Shown: piece after piece, positions 15,686-24,566 of the stretch
Layout: every line of letters begins with the position of its first letter
Numbering within the stretch: position 1 is the first letter of the stretch
DNA from: Paenibacillus sp. 32352
GTDB taxonomy: Bacteria > Bacillota > Bacilli > Paenibacillales > NBRC-103111
Direction of reading: 5' to 3'
NCBI RefSeq assembly: GCF_002042965.1
Contig: NZ_MZNT01000009.1
Coordinates: forward strand, 1 to 64,000
Length of the DNA stretch: 64,000 nucleotides
Program-made: the position numbers and the translations under genes
Notes under the pieces: generated by a model
Database searches by the model: none
What the model saw: only the letters and a program-made list of their open reading frames with translations
Told to the model about the DNA's origin: nothing

Positions 15686-18181
15686 ATGCAAACGCAAACG
15701 AAGTACCGCAGTAGAGGAGCGGGCTTGAAGTCCGCAAGGGGGGAAGAAAGAAGCACGGTGATGTACGGGCTGTTTTTTAGTTTTGTAACGGCCTATTTGC
15801 TGTTCGTTCCCTACTTAACGGGATTGTTCTTATCCGCAAGAATCGAGGGAGACCCGAAATCGAATATCGCCTATGAAGTGCCGATCCAGGGCACCTTACT
15901 GCTGGCGTCCTTTATTTTATTACTCATCGCCATCTATGCGGTCAAATATCGGGTACAGTGGAGGGACCACAGCCTATCGCTTGGGCTGGCATGGCTGATG
16001 CCGATCAGTGCCGTTTTGTCGTACATACAAGCCGTATCGGTCCATTATGCATTTTTGCTGATTCAGGTTCAAGTGTTTTATGCCATGATGTTCTTGTTAG
16101 GCCTGGTCATCACGATGCATGCTTCAGGCCGTAGATGGCTGCCGCAGATCCTTGTCGTAAGTACTTATATCGTAACGATATACGGACTTCTTAATTTATT
16201 CGGGAACGCGCAATATCAAGCGGCTGTCGTGGTAGAAGCCTATGGCTTGCGGTTAAATAACATCTTCCAATACCCGAATGCCAATGCCGGCTTTTTGCTG
16301 GTCGTGATCGCTTGTGCCGCTTATGGCGCTGTCACGTCGAGAAGCAGGGCCATGTCTTTGACCCACGCATTAATGCTGGTTCCCGCACTGCTGTCGCTCT
16401 TGTTGACTTTATCGCGCGGAGCTTTGTTAATGCTGCCTGTTATCGTGCTTCTCCTTCTGTTCCTGTTAACCATGTCCAGACAATGGATGATGCTGCTTCA
16501 CCTGCTGCTGGCCGGGTTAGGGACGCTGGCGATACTGACTCCCATGACGGAAACCGCCTTGTTCGTACAGAACAACCATACAGCCGCTTCAATAGGGCAG
16601 GGCTGGGGGCTGCTGCTCGCCGTTTCTTTGGGGGCGGCGCTGATCGGCTGGGCACTCCAGCATTTCGTGCTGCTGCGTGGACGAAAAGAAGAGAAGCAGG
16701 GGCAAGACAGCCGGCCGGTGAAGCCGTGGACGCGGCGCTGGGTACTGCCATCCGGTCTTGTACTAATCGGTCTGGTTGCCGTAGGGATCGTGATCATGGA
16801 CAGCCCGCTGTTAACCTTGCTGCCGCAAACCTTGGAGCAGAGGGTACGAAGCATTAATCTGGAGCAGCACAGCGTGCTGGAACGCGGTGTGTTTTATCTG
16901 GACTCCTTGAAAATCATCAAAGATTATCCTGTGTTCGGAGCCGGAGGGGGAGCCTGGTCGTCCTTATATCCGACGTATCAAAGCTACCCTTACACAAGCC
17001 GGCAGGCGCACAACTTTATTTTGCAGCTATGGATCGAGCAGGGAACCGTCGGTCTTCTGTCGTTTATGACTCTGCTCGGCTATGCGGGCTTCCGGTATAT
17101 CCGTTCTCTGGTTCGGTCCAAAAGCAGCTTTGAACCGCACGTGATGTATCTCATCGTTGCCGGCGCATTGCTGATGCACAGCCTGATGGATTTTGATTTA
17201 AGCTTTGTGTATTTGTCCTCGCTGGTTTACCTGTGCTTGGGCGGAATGGCGGCGGTCGGCGGAGAGCGTACGGCGCAGCCCGCTGTCGCGGAGACAAGCC
17301 GGTATACAACGTGGAGCCTGACGAAGACGAAGCCTGCCTTCCTGTATGGAGGCTTGCTTTTAGCCGCGGCTATTTTTCTGATGATAACCGGGGCATTGTA
17401 TGTATCCGGCGGGAGAACGATGCAGCATGCGATGAAGGCGATGTACGGGCAGCAGGAGGTCGATCTGCATCAAACCACCGACTTGATGAAGGAAGCCTTG
17501 AATAAGCAGCCGGACAATCCCGGCTATATGCTGCTGTTAATCAATCTTTGGCGTTCTGGCTATAACCAGACGAAGGATGAACGCTTCGATCAGGAAGCGC
17601 TGAAGCTGGAGGAACGGCTGCTGAAGGTAGAGCCTTGGTCGAGGGAGCTTGTGGAAGAAAGATGGATGAGAGCGATAAGAAAGAGGGACTATGAGTCTGC
17701 ACTAACCTTAACGTTGGACGCATTAAACAAGTTTCCATGGGATCAGACGCTTTATGAGCGGGCGCTATCTGTCCGCTTTCAGTTAAGCGAGCAGGCACAG
17801 CTGGCTCAAGACACCAAAACAGCTGCCATGCACCGCGGCGAGGGCATTCAATTATTCCGTCAATTTGTTGAGAAGAGAAAGCAGCTCGAGGCAGTGCCCA
17901 AAACGATCAATGTGGTGGCTCCGTTCTCCGTTACGCCGGAAATGGCCATTGCGGTAGGTCAAATGATGTATATAGAAAAACAATATGATGAAGCGGCCTC
18001 CGTCCTGAAGCAGGGAATCAACGGGCAGATGCAGCAGCAAATTCAGCAAATTATTGCCCGCTGGTATTTGGCGGCTCTAGCCAAAACCGGAAAAGAGGAC
18101 AAGGAGCTTTACGAGAAGCTGATTCAGGTAAATCCGGAGGAGAAGATGTTTATTGAGCAGCTTCAGCAAGCCTCCTATTAA
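15686..18181 (+). CDS. O-antigen ligase family membrane protein with C-terminal TPR-like region
   Basis: An 831-aa protein with about twelve to fourteen membrane segments in residues 30-600 and a soluble helical C-terminal region (about 625-831). The Wzy_C signature is visible: SRGALLMLPVIV, then the large extracellular loop with RGVFYLDSLKIIKDYPVFGAGGGAW and the conserved HNFILQLWIEQGTVGL. The tail has TPR-like repeats (DNPGYMLLLINLWRSGYNQ; IEKQYDEAASVLKQGI). Such proteins join or polymerise surface glycans; in Gram-positives the role is usually in wall polysaccharide or exopolysaccharide assembly. GGAGGG lies 8 bases before the ATG at 15686; an ATG at 15572 lacks a ribosome site. No glycosyltransferase genes lie beside it, which is unusual. 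Confidence 0.85.
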   Translation: MQTQTKYRSRGAGLKSARGEERSTVMYGLFFSFVTAYLLFVPYLTGLFLSARIEGDPKSNIAYEVPIQGTLLLASFILLLIAIYAVKYRVQWRDHSLSLGLAWLMPISAVLSYIQAVSVHYAFLLIQVQVFYAMMFLLGLVITMHASGRRWLPQILVVSTYIVTIYGLLNLFGNAQYQAAVVVEAYGLRLNNIFQYPNANAGFLLVVIACAAYGAVTSRSRAMSLTHALMLVPALLSLLLTLSRGALLMLPVIVLLLLFLLTMSRQWMMLLHLLLAGLGTLAILTPMTETALFVQNNHTAASIGQGWGLLLAVSLGAALIGWALQHFVLLRGRKEEKQGQDSRPVKPWTRRWVLPSGLVLIGLVAVGIVIMDSPLLTLLPQTLEQRVRSINLEQHSVLERGVFYLDSLKIIKDYPVFGAGGGAWSSLYPTYQSYPYTSRQAHNFILQLWIEQGTVGLLSFMTLLGYAGFRYIRSLVRSKSSFEPHVMYLIVAGALLMHSLMDFDLSFVYLSSLVYLCLGGMAAVGGERTAQPAVAETSRYTTWSLTKTKPAFLYGGLLLAAAIFLMITGALYVSGGRTMQHAMKAMYGQQEVDLHQTTDLMKEALNKQPDNPGYMLLLINLWRSGYNQTKDERFDQEALKLEERLLKVEPWSRELVEERWMRAIRKRDYESALTLTLDALNKFPWDQTLYERALSVRFQLSEQAQLAQDTKTAAMHRGEGIQLFRQFVEKRKQLEAVPKTINVVAPFSVTPEMAIAVGQMMYIEKQYDEAASVLKQGINGQMQQQIQQIIARWYLAALAKTGKEDKELYEKLIQVNPEEKMFIEQLQQASY

Positions 18182-18200
18182 GCGCCTGGACGCCAAACAG

Positions 18201-18230
18201 GACCGTCACATCCATCGTGACGGTCTTTTT
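18201..18230 (+). terminator. Terminator of the O-antigen ligase-like gene
   Basis: Perfect GACCGTCAC/GTGACGGTC hairpin (18201-18209, 18217-18225) followed by five T. Confidence 0.92.
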
Positions 18231-18253
18231 GGACATGGTGATGGGCTGGAACC

Positions 18254-18664
18254 TCATCTTTTGGTAAAAATTTGGAAAGTAACGCCGAACTTATCCGTTA
18301 CCATACCGTAAGCGGGGCTGAAATGAACTTCTTGAAGAGGGAAAATCACTTGACCTTCCTCAAGCAGAGCATCAAATAATTGCTTCGCCTCCTCCTTGCT
18401 GTTGGTAGTAACGCAGATGTTGACGGTATTTCCCGCTTGATGGGCTTGACCGGGTGATGTATCGGCTACGAACAAATCGGCTTCCCCGATTTTTAACACG
18501 GAATGGGCCAGACGGTCCTTCGCTTCTTCGGGTAAAGATGAATCCGGCGCCTCCCCGAAGGTTTGCGTAAACAGGATTTTGGCATCCAATACCTGCTCAT
18601 AGAAGCGGATTGCTTCCTTGGCTTTTCCATCCAGCATAATAAAAGGGGTCATTTGCAAAATCAT
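18254..18664 (-). CDS. VOC-family (PhnB-like) glyoxalase-fold protein
   Basis: A 136-aa PhnB/3-demethylubiquinone-methyltransferase-like VOC protein: MTPFIMLDGKAKEAIRFYEQVLDAKI at the N-terminus, IGEADLFVADTSPG in the middle and KEEAKQLFDALLEEGQVIFPLQEVHFSPAYGMVTDKFGVTFQIF at the end are the classic layout of two beta-alpha-beta-beta-beta units. Family members are abundant in soil Firmicutes and their reaction is usually unknown. AAAGGAG is 8 bases before the ATG. It is monocistronic, with a promoter that overlaps a TGACAA-CTA-TTGTCA palindrome, so a MarR- or HxlR-type repressor may control it. Confidence 0.87.
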   Translation of the reverse strand: MILQMTPFIMLDGKAKEAIRFYEQVLDAKILFTQTFGEAPDSSLPEEAKDRLAHSVLKIGEADLFVADTSPGQAHQAGNTVNICVTTNSKEEAKQLFDALLEEGQVIFPLQEVHFSPAYGMVTDKFGVTFQIFTKR

Positions 18665-18727
18665 TTTGGACAGCTCCTTTAGCTTCTATAGTTCGTCCAT
18701 CCGTAATGCCAACTTCAGCTGGACTTG

Positions 18728-18765
18728 ATTATCAGTATAGACCATAATAGTGACAACTATTGTCA
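18728..18765 (-). promoter_or_regulatory. Promoter of the VOC gene with overlapping palindrome
   Basis: Minus strand TTGTCA (18756-18751), 17 bases, GATAAT (18733-18728). The -35 is half of the perfect inverted repeat TGACAA-CTA-TTGTCA (18751-18765), a likely repressor site. Confidence 0.68.
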
Positions 18766-18875
18766 TAGTTATTTGGGTAAAAAAGAATTGTGCCATGGCC
18801 AAATCCAATAAACCGGAAGCAAGAGAAACTAAGCCAATCAGGATTATAGGAGAAACCGAACTTTTAAGATCGAAG

Positions 18876-18889
18876 ATTAAGCGCTTAAT
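18876..18889. promoter_or_regulatory. Perfect 14-base palindrome ATTAAGCGCTTAAT
   Basis: LacI-type operator geometry (central CG) upstream of the two-component promoter. The AAGCGCTTAA core recurs twice before iolD and once before iolG. Confidence 0.6.
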
Positions 18890-18912
18890 TGAAACTTAAC
18901 CTGGATTCAACA

Positions 18913-18949
18913 AAAATCGGTTGTAAGCCGATTTTTTGCTCTATATAAT
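18913..18949 (+). promoter_or_regulatory. Promoter of the two-component operon, overlapping a hairpin
   Basis: TTGTAA (18921-18926), 17 bases, TATAAT (18944-18949). The -35 lies in the loop of a hairpin AAAATCGG/CCGATTTT (18913-18920, 18928-18935) followed by T, which by itself looks like a terminator for rightward transcripts. Both readings are possible. Confidence 0.6.
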
Positions 18950-19021
18950 AGGCAATAAAGAAGGGGAAACCGGTTTACACAATTGGATCATCCAGATCGT
19001 GCGCGGACAAAGAAAAGAATT

Positions 19022-19035
19022 TGAAAGCGCTTTAT
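19022..19035. promoter_or_regulatory. cre-like site before the sensor kinase gene
   Basis: TGAAAGCGCTTTAT fits the first twelve positions of the CcpA consensus TGWAANCGNTNWCA. It lies downstream of the promoter and 29 bases before the start codon, a roadblock position. Confidence 0.55.
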
Positions 19036-19063
19036 TAACGTTTCGTAAAGCGGGGTGTGTTTA

Positions 19064-20800
19064 TTGAACCTATCGATGCTGCGAAGAAATTATTCGAAAC
19101 CCTATTCGTTAAAATACCAGCTGATCATTATTCTATTCATAAGCTCGCTTACCCCGCTGATATTGATCGGAAGCATTTCGTATGTTTCGATGTATGCCAT
19201 TTTGCAGAACAAGGCGGAAGGCGGAGTACAGAGCAATCTGCATCAGGTACGGATTTCACTTGAGGATACGATAGGCCAGCTGAACCATACCTCGCAGCAG
19301 CTTGCTTTTGACGGAAGAGTCGGTAAAAGCCTGGAAAGCTATTTGTCCGCCGACTTGTACGAGAAGAAAAGGTTGAATGACGATATCCGCAGCGAGCTCA
19401 GCCTGATCCATTTTACGAATCCGACGCTGGGTTTGATGTTTTATTACTTCGCCAACGACAATCAGAAGCTGTTTGAGAACTTCAACGTCCGTGACGATGA
19501 CATCCTGAAGCTCCCCGTACTGATCCGTTTTGATAAAATTACGTATTACGGTCCGCATCGGTCGTTAAACCCGATTGACGGTAACGAAGTGCTGTCCATT
19601 CTGCGCAAGGTGGAGCTTCCCGATCGGGACGATGTGTATGTCTATATAGAAACCAATTTTAAATTGGCGGAAAGCATCATCAAGGATAACGATCAGTTCG
19701 GCGGCCATTTGGTCCATCTTATTGTGGACAATAACGGCAAGGTGGTATACAGCGAGAACACCGCCGATTTTCCCGTCGGTTCCAGTGCCGCTGCGGCCAG
19801 AAAGAAGCAGGCGCCGTCCGGGGGCTATTATATGTTCGAGGAAACGAGCAATCAGTCCTGGAAGGTGATGGCTGCCGTCCCCGAATGGGTCTACAAGCTT
19901 GAGATTAACCGGTGGATCAAGCAGTTCGCCATGTTTGCCGTACTGACCCTTGCCGTAAGCGGCTGTCTCGCCTGGCTCATATGGCGTGCCGTGTACCGCC
20001 CGCTGAATGTATTGAATGCAGACATTCGCAGCGTGAAGCATAATTACGAGCATTTTCCCGTGAGGCAATCGCAGATATCGGAGTTTGCCGTCATTTATCG
20101 CGAGTTCGCTGATATGAGGAGGCGCATTTTCGAGCTGATTGAAGAGGTCGAGCAAAAGGAAAAGGGCAAGGCGCTGCTTGAGGTAGAAAAGCTGATGACG
20201 CAGATTAACCCTCATTTTATACATAATACGCTGGATACGGTTCGCTGGCTGGCCAGGGCCCATGGGCAAAAAGAAATTGACCGCCTTGTATCGATGCTGA
20301 ATAAAGTACTGTACTACAATCTCGGAAAAGGGGGACCTGCCCGTATCAGGGACGAAATCGAAGCGCTGCGGCATTATGTCGAGCTGCAGGGCATTCGTTA
20401 TCATTTTCAATTTGAGGTCCATATTCATGCGAACCCGAGGGCATTGGAATTGCCGATCCCGAGATTCATCCTGCAGCCTTTGGTAGAGAATGCTTTGTAC
20501 CATGGCATGGAGGATCAAGGGGCCATAGAGGTCGTTGTGAAGGAGGATGGGCCGGCGCATGTCCTTATCGAAGTGAAGGATAAGGGGGAAGGCATGTCTC
20601 AGGAGGAGATCGACCGCCTTATGCTCGACGATAACCCGGAGAGACGATTGGTGGGACTTGGCATAGGGCTTCAGTATGTATACCGTATGGTTAAGTTTCA
20701 GTTTGGCACGGATGCAAGCTTTCATATCGAGAGTACGAAGGGGGAAGGTACAACGGTTCGTCTCCGACTGCCCGTCGCAGAGTCTGAGCATGCAAGCTGA
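19064..20800 (+). CDS. YesM-type sensor histidine kinase
   Basis: About 578 aa. Topology: TM1 (about 18-40, LIIILFISSLTPLILIGSI), an extracellular sensor region of roughly 240 residues, TM2 (about 288-308), HAMP linker, then the His_kinase/GHKL module of the LytS/YesM class: QINPHFIHNTLDTVRWLAR (phospho-His), the N box RFILQPLVENALYHGMED, the G box IEVKDKGEGMS and GIGLQYVYRMVKFQFG. The TTG at 19064 follows an AAAGCGGGGTG site by about 6 bases; the ATG at 19076 is too far. With the next gene it forms a YesMN-type pair, which usually senses an extracellular sugar through a binding protein and controls the adjacent ABC importer. Confidence 0.9.
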   Translation: MNLSMLRRNYSKPYSLKYQLIIILFISSLTPLILIGSISYVSMYAILQNKAEGGVQSNLHQVRISLEDTIGQLNHTSQQLAFDGRVGKSLESYLSADLYEKKRLNDDIRSELSLIHFTNPTLGLMFYYFANDNQKLFENFNVRDDDILKLPVLIRFDKITYYGPHRSLNPIDGNEVLSILRKVELPDRDDVYVYIETNFKLAESIIKDNDQFGGHLVHLIVDNNGKVVYSENTADFPVGSSAAAARKKQAPSGGYYMFEETSNQSWKVMAAVPEWVYKLEINRWIKQFAMFAVLTLAVSGCLAWLIWRAVYRPLNVLNADIRSVKHNYEHFPVRQSQISEFAVIYREFADMRRRIFELIEEVEQKEKGKALLEVEKLMTQINPHFIHNTLDTVRWLARAHGQKEIDRLVSMLNKVLYYNLGKGGPARIRDEIEALRHYVELQGIRYHFQFEVHIHANPRALELPIPRFILQPLVENALYHGMEDQGAIEVVVKEDGPAHVLIEVKDKGEGMSQEEIDRLMLDDNPERRLVGLGIGLQYVYRMVKFQFGTDASFHIESTKGEGTTVRLRLPVAESEHAS

Positions 20801-20874
20801 CCTTAAAGAGATGTACCCCGCATTGGAATGTGCATCCCTCTTCACGATAACAGGAACCATTGGAGGTGTCAGCG

Positions 20875-21678
20875 ATGATAAAAGTACTGGTGGTAGATGA
20901 TGACCATTTGGTACGCAAAGGCTTTATTTCCATGATGCCGTGGGACAATTACGGCTTGAAGGTGGTAGGGGAAGCGGGAAATGGACGCAAGGCTTTGGAA
21001 TTTCTCGAACACCATGAGGTCGATTTGCTGATCACGGATTTGGCCATGCCGGTCATGTCCGGAATTGATCTGATGCGTTCTGTCAAGGAACGGCACCGGC
21101 ATGTTGCGATGGTGGTGCTTACCTTTCATCAGGATTTTGAATTTATTCAAGAAGCGCTGCGTCTCGGGGCGTTAGATTACATTACGAAGGTGGAGCTTGA
21201 GCATGAGCATATGGGAGAAGTGCTGAAGCGGATCGTGGACAAGATGAAGGCGAATGCACCGGAAGCGAATTGGCGAGCCGGGTTAGTGGATTCTTTGCAA
21301 GAGCCGACAGGAGAAGAAGGGCCTTATTCCCCGGAAGTAAAGGCGAGCGTCGCTAAGGCAGTTCAGATCATCCACGAGGAGCTGCAGGAGGACCTTCACC
21401 TGCCGGACATCGCCAGGAGGGTGAACATGAGCCGAAGCTATTTCAGCCGCTGCTTCCGGGATATCGTAGGCAAAACGTTCAACGACTATGTTAGGGAGGT
21501 GCGGGTCAATCATGCGAAGGAGCTGCTCAGCCGTACAGAGAGAACTATCAGCTGGGTCGCTACCCAATCGGGGTATCCGAATGAAAAATATTTTGGCAAA
21601 GTATTTCGTGAAATTGCAGGTGTGCTGCCGAGCGAGTTTCGAAGAATGGAGCACGAGGTCTCAAATCGTCTTCCATGA
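20875..21678 (+). CDS. YesN-type response regulator with AraC DNA-binding domain
   Basis: A 267-aa regulator. Receiver domain (1-125): VLVVDDDH, phosphoacceptor D55 in LLITDLAMPV, T in LTFHQD and K in YITKVEL. The C-terminal AraC domain (about 160-262) has two helix-turn-helices: LHLPDIARRVNMSRSYFSRCFRDIVG and TISWVATQSGYPNEKYFGKVFREIAGVLPSEFR. GGAGGTG is 6 bases before the ATG; the TTG at 20860 lies before it. The next gene cluster, a sugar ABC transporter, is the expected target. A strong terminator follows, so the transporter is transcribed separately. Confidence 0.92.
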   Translation: MIKVLVVDDDHLVRKGFISMMPWDNYGLKVVGEAGNGRKALEFLEHHEVDLLITDLAMPVMSGIDLMRSVKERHRHVAMVVLTFHQDFEFIQEALRLGALDYITKVELEHEHMGEVLKRIVDKMKANAPEANWRAGLVDSLQEPTGEEGPYSPEVKASVAKAVQIIHEELQEDLHLPDIARRVNMSRSYFSRCFRDIVGKTFNDYVREVRVNHAKELLSRTERTISWVATQSGYPNEKYFGKVFREIAGVLPSEFRRMEHEVSNRLP

Positions 21679-21701
21679 AGTGCAATTTCGTCCACAAAGC
21701 C

Positions 21702-21768
21702 AGACGATCAGAGGATAATTTGTGCCCTACTTCAGGACGCAAACTGACCTGGTCGTCTTTCTTTTTTC
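21702..21768 (+). terminator. Terminator of the two-component operon
   Basis: AGACGATCAG (21702-21711) pairs with CTGGTCGTCT (21749-21758) including one G-T pair, followed by TTTCTTTTTT. Confidence 0.8.
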
Positions 21769-21770
21769 TT

Positions 21771-21930
21771 AAAATGGAGATGAGCAAGTTTTCTACCGAA
21801 AACACAAAGACAATGCTTACGAAGTTAGTTTTCTAACGAAGACTCAAGGACGATGCTTACGAAGATAGTTTTCTAACGAAAACTCAAGGATGATGCTTAC
21901 GAAGTAAGTTTTCTATCGAAAACTTTTAGG
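21771..21930 (+). repeat. Four tandem 40-base units, each with a hairpin, ending at the ribosome site of the sugar-binding protein gene
   Basis: Units at 21771, 21811, 21851 and 21891 are exactly 40 bases long; the first is degenerate. Units two to four share ATGCTTACGAAG, then AGTTTTC-TANC-GAAAACT (one arm of unit two has a G-T pair), then CTCAAGGA. In the last unit CTCAAGGA is replaced by TTTTAGGAGG, the ribosome site of the gene at 21940. Related units with altered but still paired arms occur at 25451-25470 and 25706-25785. Confidence 0.85.
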
Positions 21931-21939
21931 AGGGGAAGT

Positions 21940-23592
21940 ATGAAAAAGAAAAAAGTATGGCTGATGTTAGCGGCAATCACCGTCTTGATGACGGCCTGTT
22001 CCAGCAACACTCCCGAAAGCGGCAAAACGGCGGACACTCCAAGCCCGTCAGGACAGCCTAACGCCAAAATCGACCCTTTCAAAATGCCGAGTCCCGTTGA
22101 GGTAACGACCTTCAAGAGCGTCAGTGCGGGAGCCAAGCTGCCTGCGGGTGATACAGTGGAAAGCAACCAGTACATGAAATACATCGCAGATAAAACCAAC
22201 ATCAATTTTAAAATCTTATGGTACGCCTCCGGTCAGGATTACGACCAGAAGATGAAGCTGGCTGTAGCGAGCAATGATTTGCCGGATATGATGCTCGTCA
22301 ACGAGCAGATGTTTCTGGCATTGGCCGATGCAGGCCAGATTGAGGATCTGAGCAAGGTATACGAGCAGTATGCTTCCCCTTTAACGAAGGAGCTGTATGC
22401 GTCCACCAACAATAAAGCGTTAGAGAAAGCAACCTATAAAGGCAAGCTGATGGGCATACCGAACATTAGCGTTCAGGCGGATGCGGCCAGTATGGTGTGG
22501 CTTCGCAAGGACTGGATGGATAAATTGGGGCTGCAGCCGCCCAAAACGATCGACGATGTGATCTCCATTGCCAAAGCCTTCGTCGAAAAGGATCCCGATG
22601 GCAACGGCAAAGCGGATACTATAGGCCTGGCGGGCTCCGAAGGCTCGCTCAGCGTGCCGGGCAAAGCCCAGCGCATCGACTTTAAAGGCTTCTTCCAGGC
22701 GTACAATGCCTATCCCGGCAACTGGATTAAAGACAGCAAGGGCAATATTGTGTATGCTTCCATTCTGCCCGAGACGAAGCAGGCGCTCGGCAAGCTGCGG
22801 GAGATGTACTCGGCCGGCTTGATCGATAAGGAGTTTGCACTGCGCAAGGATCCGAACCAGGTCGTTGTTGGCGGCAAAGCAGGCATTTTCTTCGGCCCAT
22901 GGTGGTCGGGGGGCCTGATCGCCGATGCGATCAAAAATGATCCGAAGGTAGATTTCGCCCCTTATCTGATTCCCGATGCCAAAGGGGTCGTTAACACCCT
23001 GATGATTCCGGTCAGCAACACGTTCCTTGTCGTCAAGAAAGGGATGAAGCATCCCGAAGCGGCGATGATTTATGCGAATACCTTCATTGCAGCTCAGCGC
23101 AAGGTCGATCCGGATGCATTGAAGCTGGACTTCTCCGTCAGTGCCGAGTACTGGCCGGTAGGGAACGCAACCTATGATTACAGCGACGCTGTGGAGCGTA
23201 AGGCGGATGTTCTCAAAAAAGCGCTAAGCGGCCAAACGAAGCCTGAAGAGCTTAGCCCAGAGATGAAAGAGCTGTACGACAAGGCGATGCGGGATCAGAA
23301 AAATCCGAAGGCCGATCTGAAGGATTGGTCCGGATATTACGGATACACGGTGCCTGCCGATTTGCTCAGAACGAATATGAACAAAATTTACAGCGAGTAT
23401 ACCGCCGTTACGAAGACGATGGAACGAAAATGGGCAAACCTGCAAAAGCTCGAAAAGGAGACGTTCTTCAAAATTGTCATGGGCGAGCAGCCGCTCGATG
23501 CGTTCGATCAATTCGTCACCGATTGGAAGTCGCAAGGCGGAGATGAGATCACCAAAGAAGTGATCGACGAAATTAATAAGGCGAAAAAATAA
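21940..23592 (+). CDS. Sugar ABC transporter substrate-binding lipoprotein
   Basis: A 550-aa family 1 extracellular solute-binding protein of the LplA/YtcQ type, which is longer than ordinary maltose-binding proteins. Lipobox LMTAC (Cys20) follows a lysine-rich start, and a linker rich in Pro/Ser follows. MKLAVASNDLPDMMLV, LMGIPN, MVWLRKDWMDKLGLQPPKTIDDV and FVEKDPDGNGKADTIGL are landmarks of this branch. It feeds the two permeases that follow; no ATPase is present, as is common when a shared MsmX-like ATPase is used. A hairpin after the stop probably keeps its expression above that of the permeases. The ligand is unknown: an oligosaccharide or glycoside. Confidence 0.92.
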   Translation: MKKKKVWLMLAAITVLMTACSSNTPESGKTADTPSPSGQPNAKIDPFKMPSPVEVTTFKSVSAGAKLPAGDTVESNQYMKYIADKTNINFKILWYASGQDYDQKMKLAVASNDLPDMMLVNEQMFLALADAGQIEDLSKVYEQYASPLTKELYASTNNKALEKATYKGKLMGIPNISVQADAASMVWLRKDWMDKLGLQPPKTIDDVISIAKAFVEKDPDGNGKADTIGLAGSEGSLSVPGKAQRIDFKGFFQAYNAYPGNWIKDSKGNIVYASILPETKQALGKLREMYSAGLIDKEFALRKDPNQVVVGGKAGIFFGPWWSGGLIADAIKNDPKVDFAPYLIPDAKGVVNTLMIPVSNTFLVVKKGMKHPEAAMIYANTFIAAQRKVDPDALKLDFSVSAEYWPVGNATYDYSDAVERKADVLKKALSGQTKPEELSPEMKELYDKAMRDQKNPKADLKDWSGYYGYTVPADLLRTNMNKIYSEYTAVTKTMERKWANLQKLEKETFFKIVMGEQPLDAFDQFVTDWKSQGGDEITKEVIDEINKAKK

Positions 23593-23600
23593 ACATAAGG

Positions 23601-23630
23601 AGCACCTCCCGTGAAAGGCGGTGCTTTCTT
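23601..23630 (+). terminator. Leaky terminator between binding protein and permeases
   Basis: AGCACC (23601-23606) pairs with GGTGCT (23620-23625), with additional pairing inside, followed by TTCTT. Such intergenic hairpins are common in ABC operons and lower downstream expression. Confidence 0.6.
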
Positions 23631-23653
23631 CATCTAACCTGGGTGGTGGGCCT

Positions 23654-24544
23654 ATGAACATTAAATCGTACCACAAGCATTATCACCTGATGCTGCTTCC
23701 GGGCATATTGTTTTTGATTATGTTTCATATCGTGCCGATGTTCGGCATCGTCATTGCTTTTCAGAACTTCAAGATCGGGCTCGGCATTTGGGATTCCCCT
23801 TGGATCGGCTTGGAAAATTTCACTTACATGTTCCAAATCAAGGACAGCGGGCTGATCTTTTATAACACCGTTTTCATTGCCGTCTGTAAAATTATCGCTC
23901 ATCTGGTGGTCCCGCTTATTTTTGCAATCCTGCTTAACGAAGTCCGCTTCATGGTATTCAAGCGCTGGGTGCAGACGATCGTCTATTTGCCGCATTTTTT
24001 GTCCTGGGTCATCTTGGCTGGGGTTGTCATTGATATGCTGTCGCTTGACGGCATCTTTAATCAAATCGTCAAGGCGATGGGACACGAGCCGATCTTGTTT
24101 CTGGCCAGCAACAAATGGTTTCCGGCCATTGTCATCAGCAGTGATATTTGGAAAGAGTTCGGCTTTGCCGCCATTATTTATTTGGCCGCCCTTGCGGGGA
24201 TCAATCCCTCGCTGTACGAGGCGGCCGAGATGGACGGCGCGAGCCGCTTGCAGCAGCTGTATTACATTACGATGCCGAGCCTGGTTCCTACCGTTGTGCT
24301 GCTCGCAACACTCAGTATCGGAAACGTGCTGAACGCCGGCTTCGATCAAATATTTAACCTGTATAATCCGCTGGTCTATGAATCCGGGGATATCATCGAC
24401 ACCTATGTATACCGGGTCGGACTCGTTCAATCGCAGTACGGGTTCGCTACCGCGGTCAGTTTGTTGAAATCCATTATCGGCTTCGTTCTGATTATCATTT
24501 CTTACCGGATAGCTTATAAATATGCAAACTATCGTATTTTCTAG
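23654..24544 (+). CDS. Sugar ABC transporter permease (LplB type)
   Basis: A 296-aa inner-membrane permease with six membrane segments. The EAA loop that contacts the ATPase is EAAEMDGASRLQQLYYITMPSL (about residues 197-218). LPGILFLIMFHIVPMFGIVIAFQNFKIG at the N-terminus is typical of LplB/UgpA-like proteins. Start ATG 23654, after GGTGGTGGG. It is followed 22 bases later by the partner permease. Confidence 0.92.
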   Translation: MNIKSYHKHYHLMLLPGILFLIMFHIVPMFGIVIAFQNFKIGLGIWDSPWIGLENFTYMFQIKDSGLIFYNTVFIAVCKIIAHLVVPLIFAILLNEVRFMVFKRWVQTIVYLPHFLSWVILAGVVIDMLSLDGIFNQIVKAMGHEPILFLASNKWFPAIVISSDIWKEFGFAAIIYLAALAGINPSLYEAAEMDGASRLQQLYYITMPSLVPTVVLLATLSIGNVLNAGFDQIFNLYNPLVYESGDIIDTYVYRVGLVQSQYGFATAVSLLKSIIGFVLIIISYRIAYKYANYRIF

Positions 24545-24566
24545 ATAAAGCAGGTGATGACAACTC

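Noticed and set aside
19565..20860. 431-codon antisense frame under the sensor kinase
   Set aside because: It is the reverse of a conserved kinase gene and codes for nothing recognisable.
21814..21909. Micro-ORFs ATG-CTT-ACG-AAG in the repeat units (ending after 4 to 7 codons)
   Set aside because: The AAGGA before each ATG is only two bases away, the first lacks one, and the related units at 25.7 kb have no ATG, so translation is doubtful.
21771..21930. CRISPR array
   Set aside because: The 40-base units are contiguous without variable spacers, each holds its own hairpin, and no cas genes are present.
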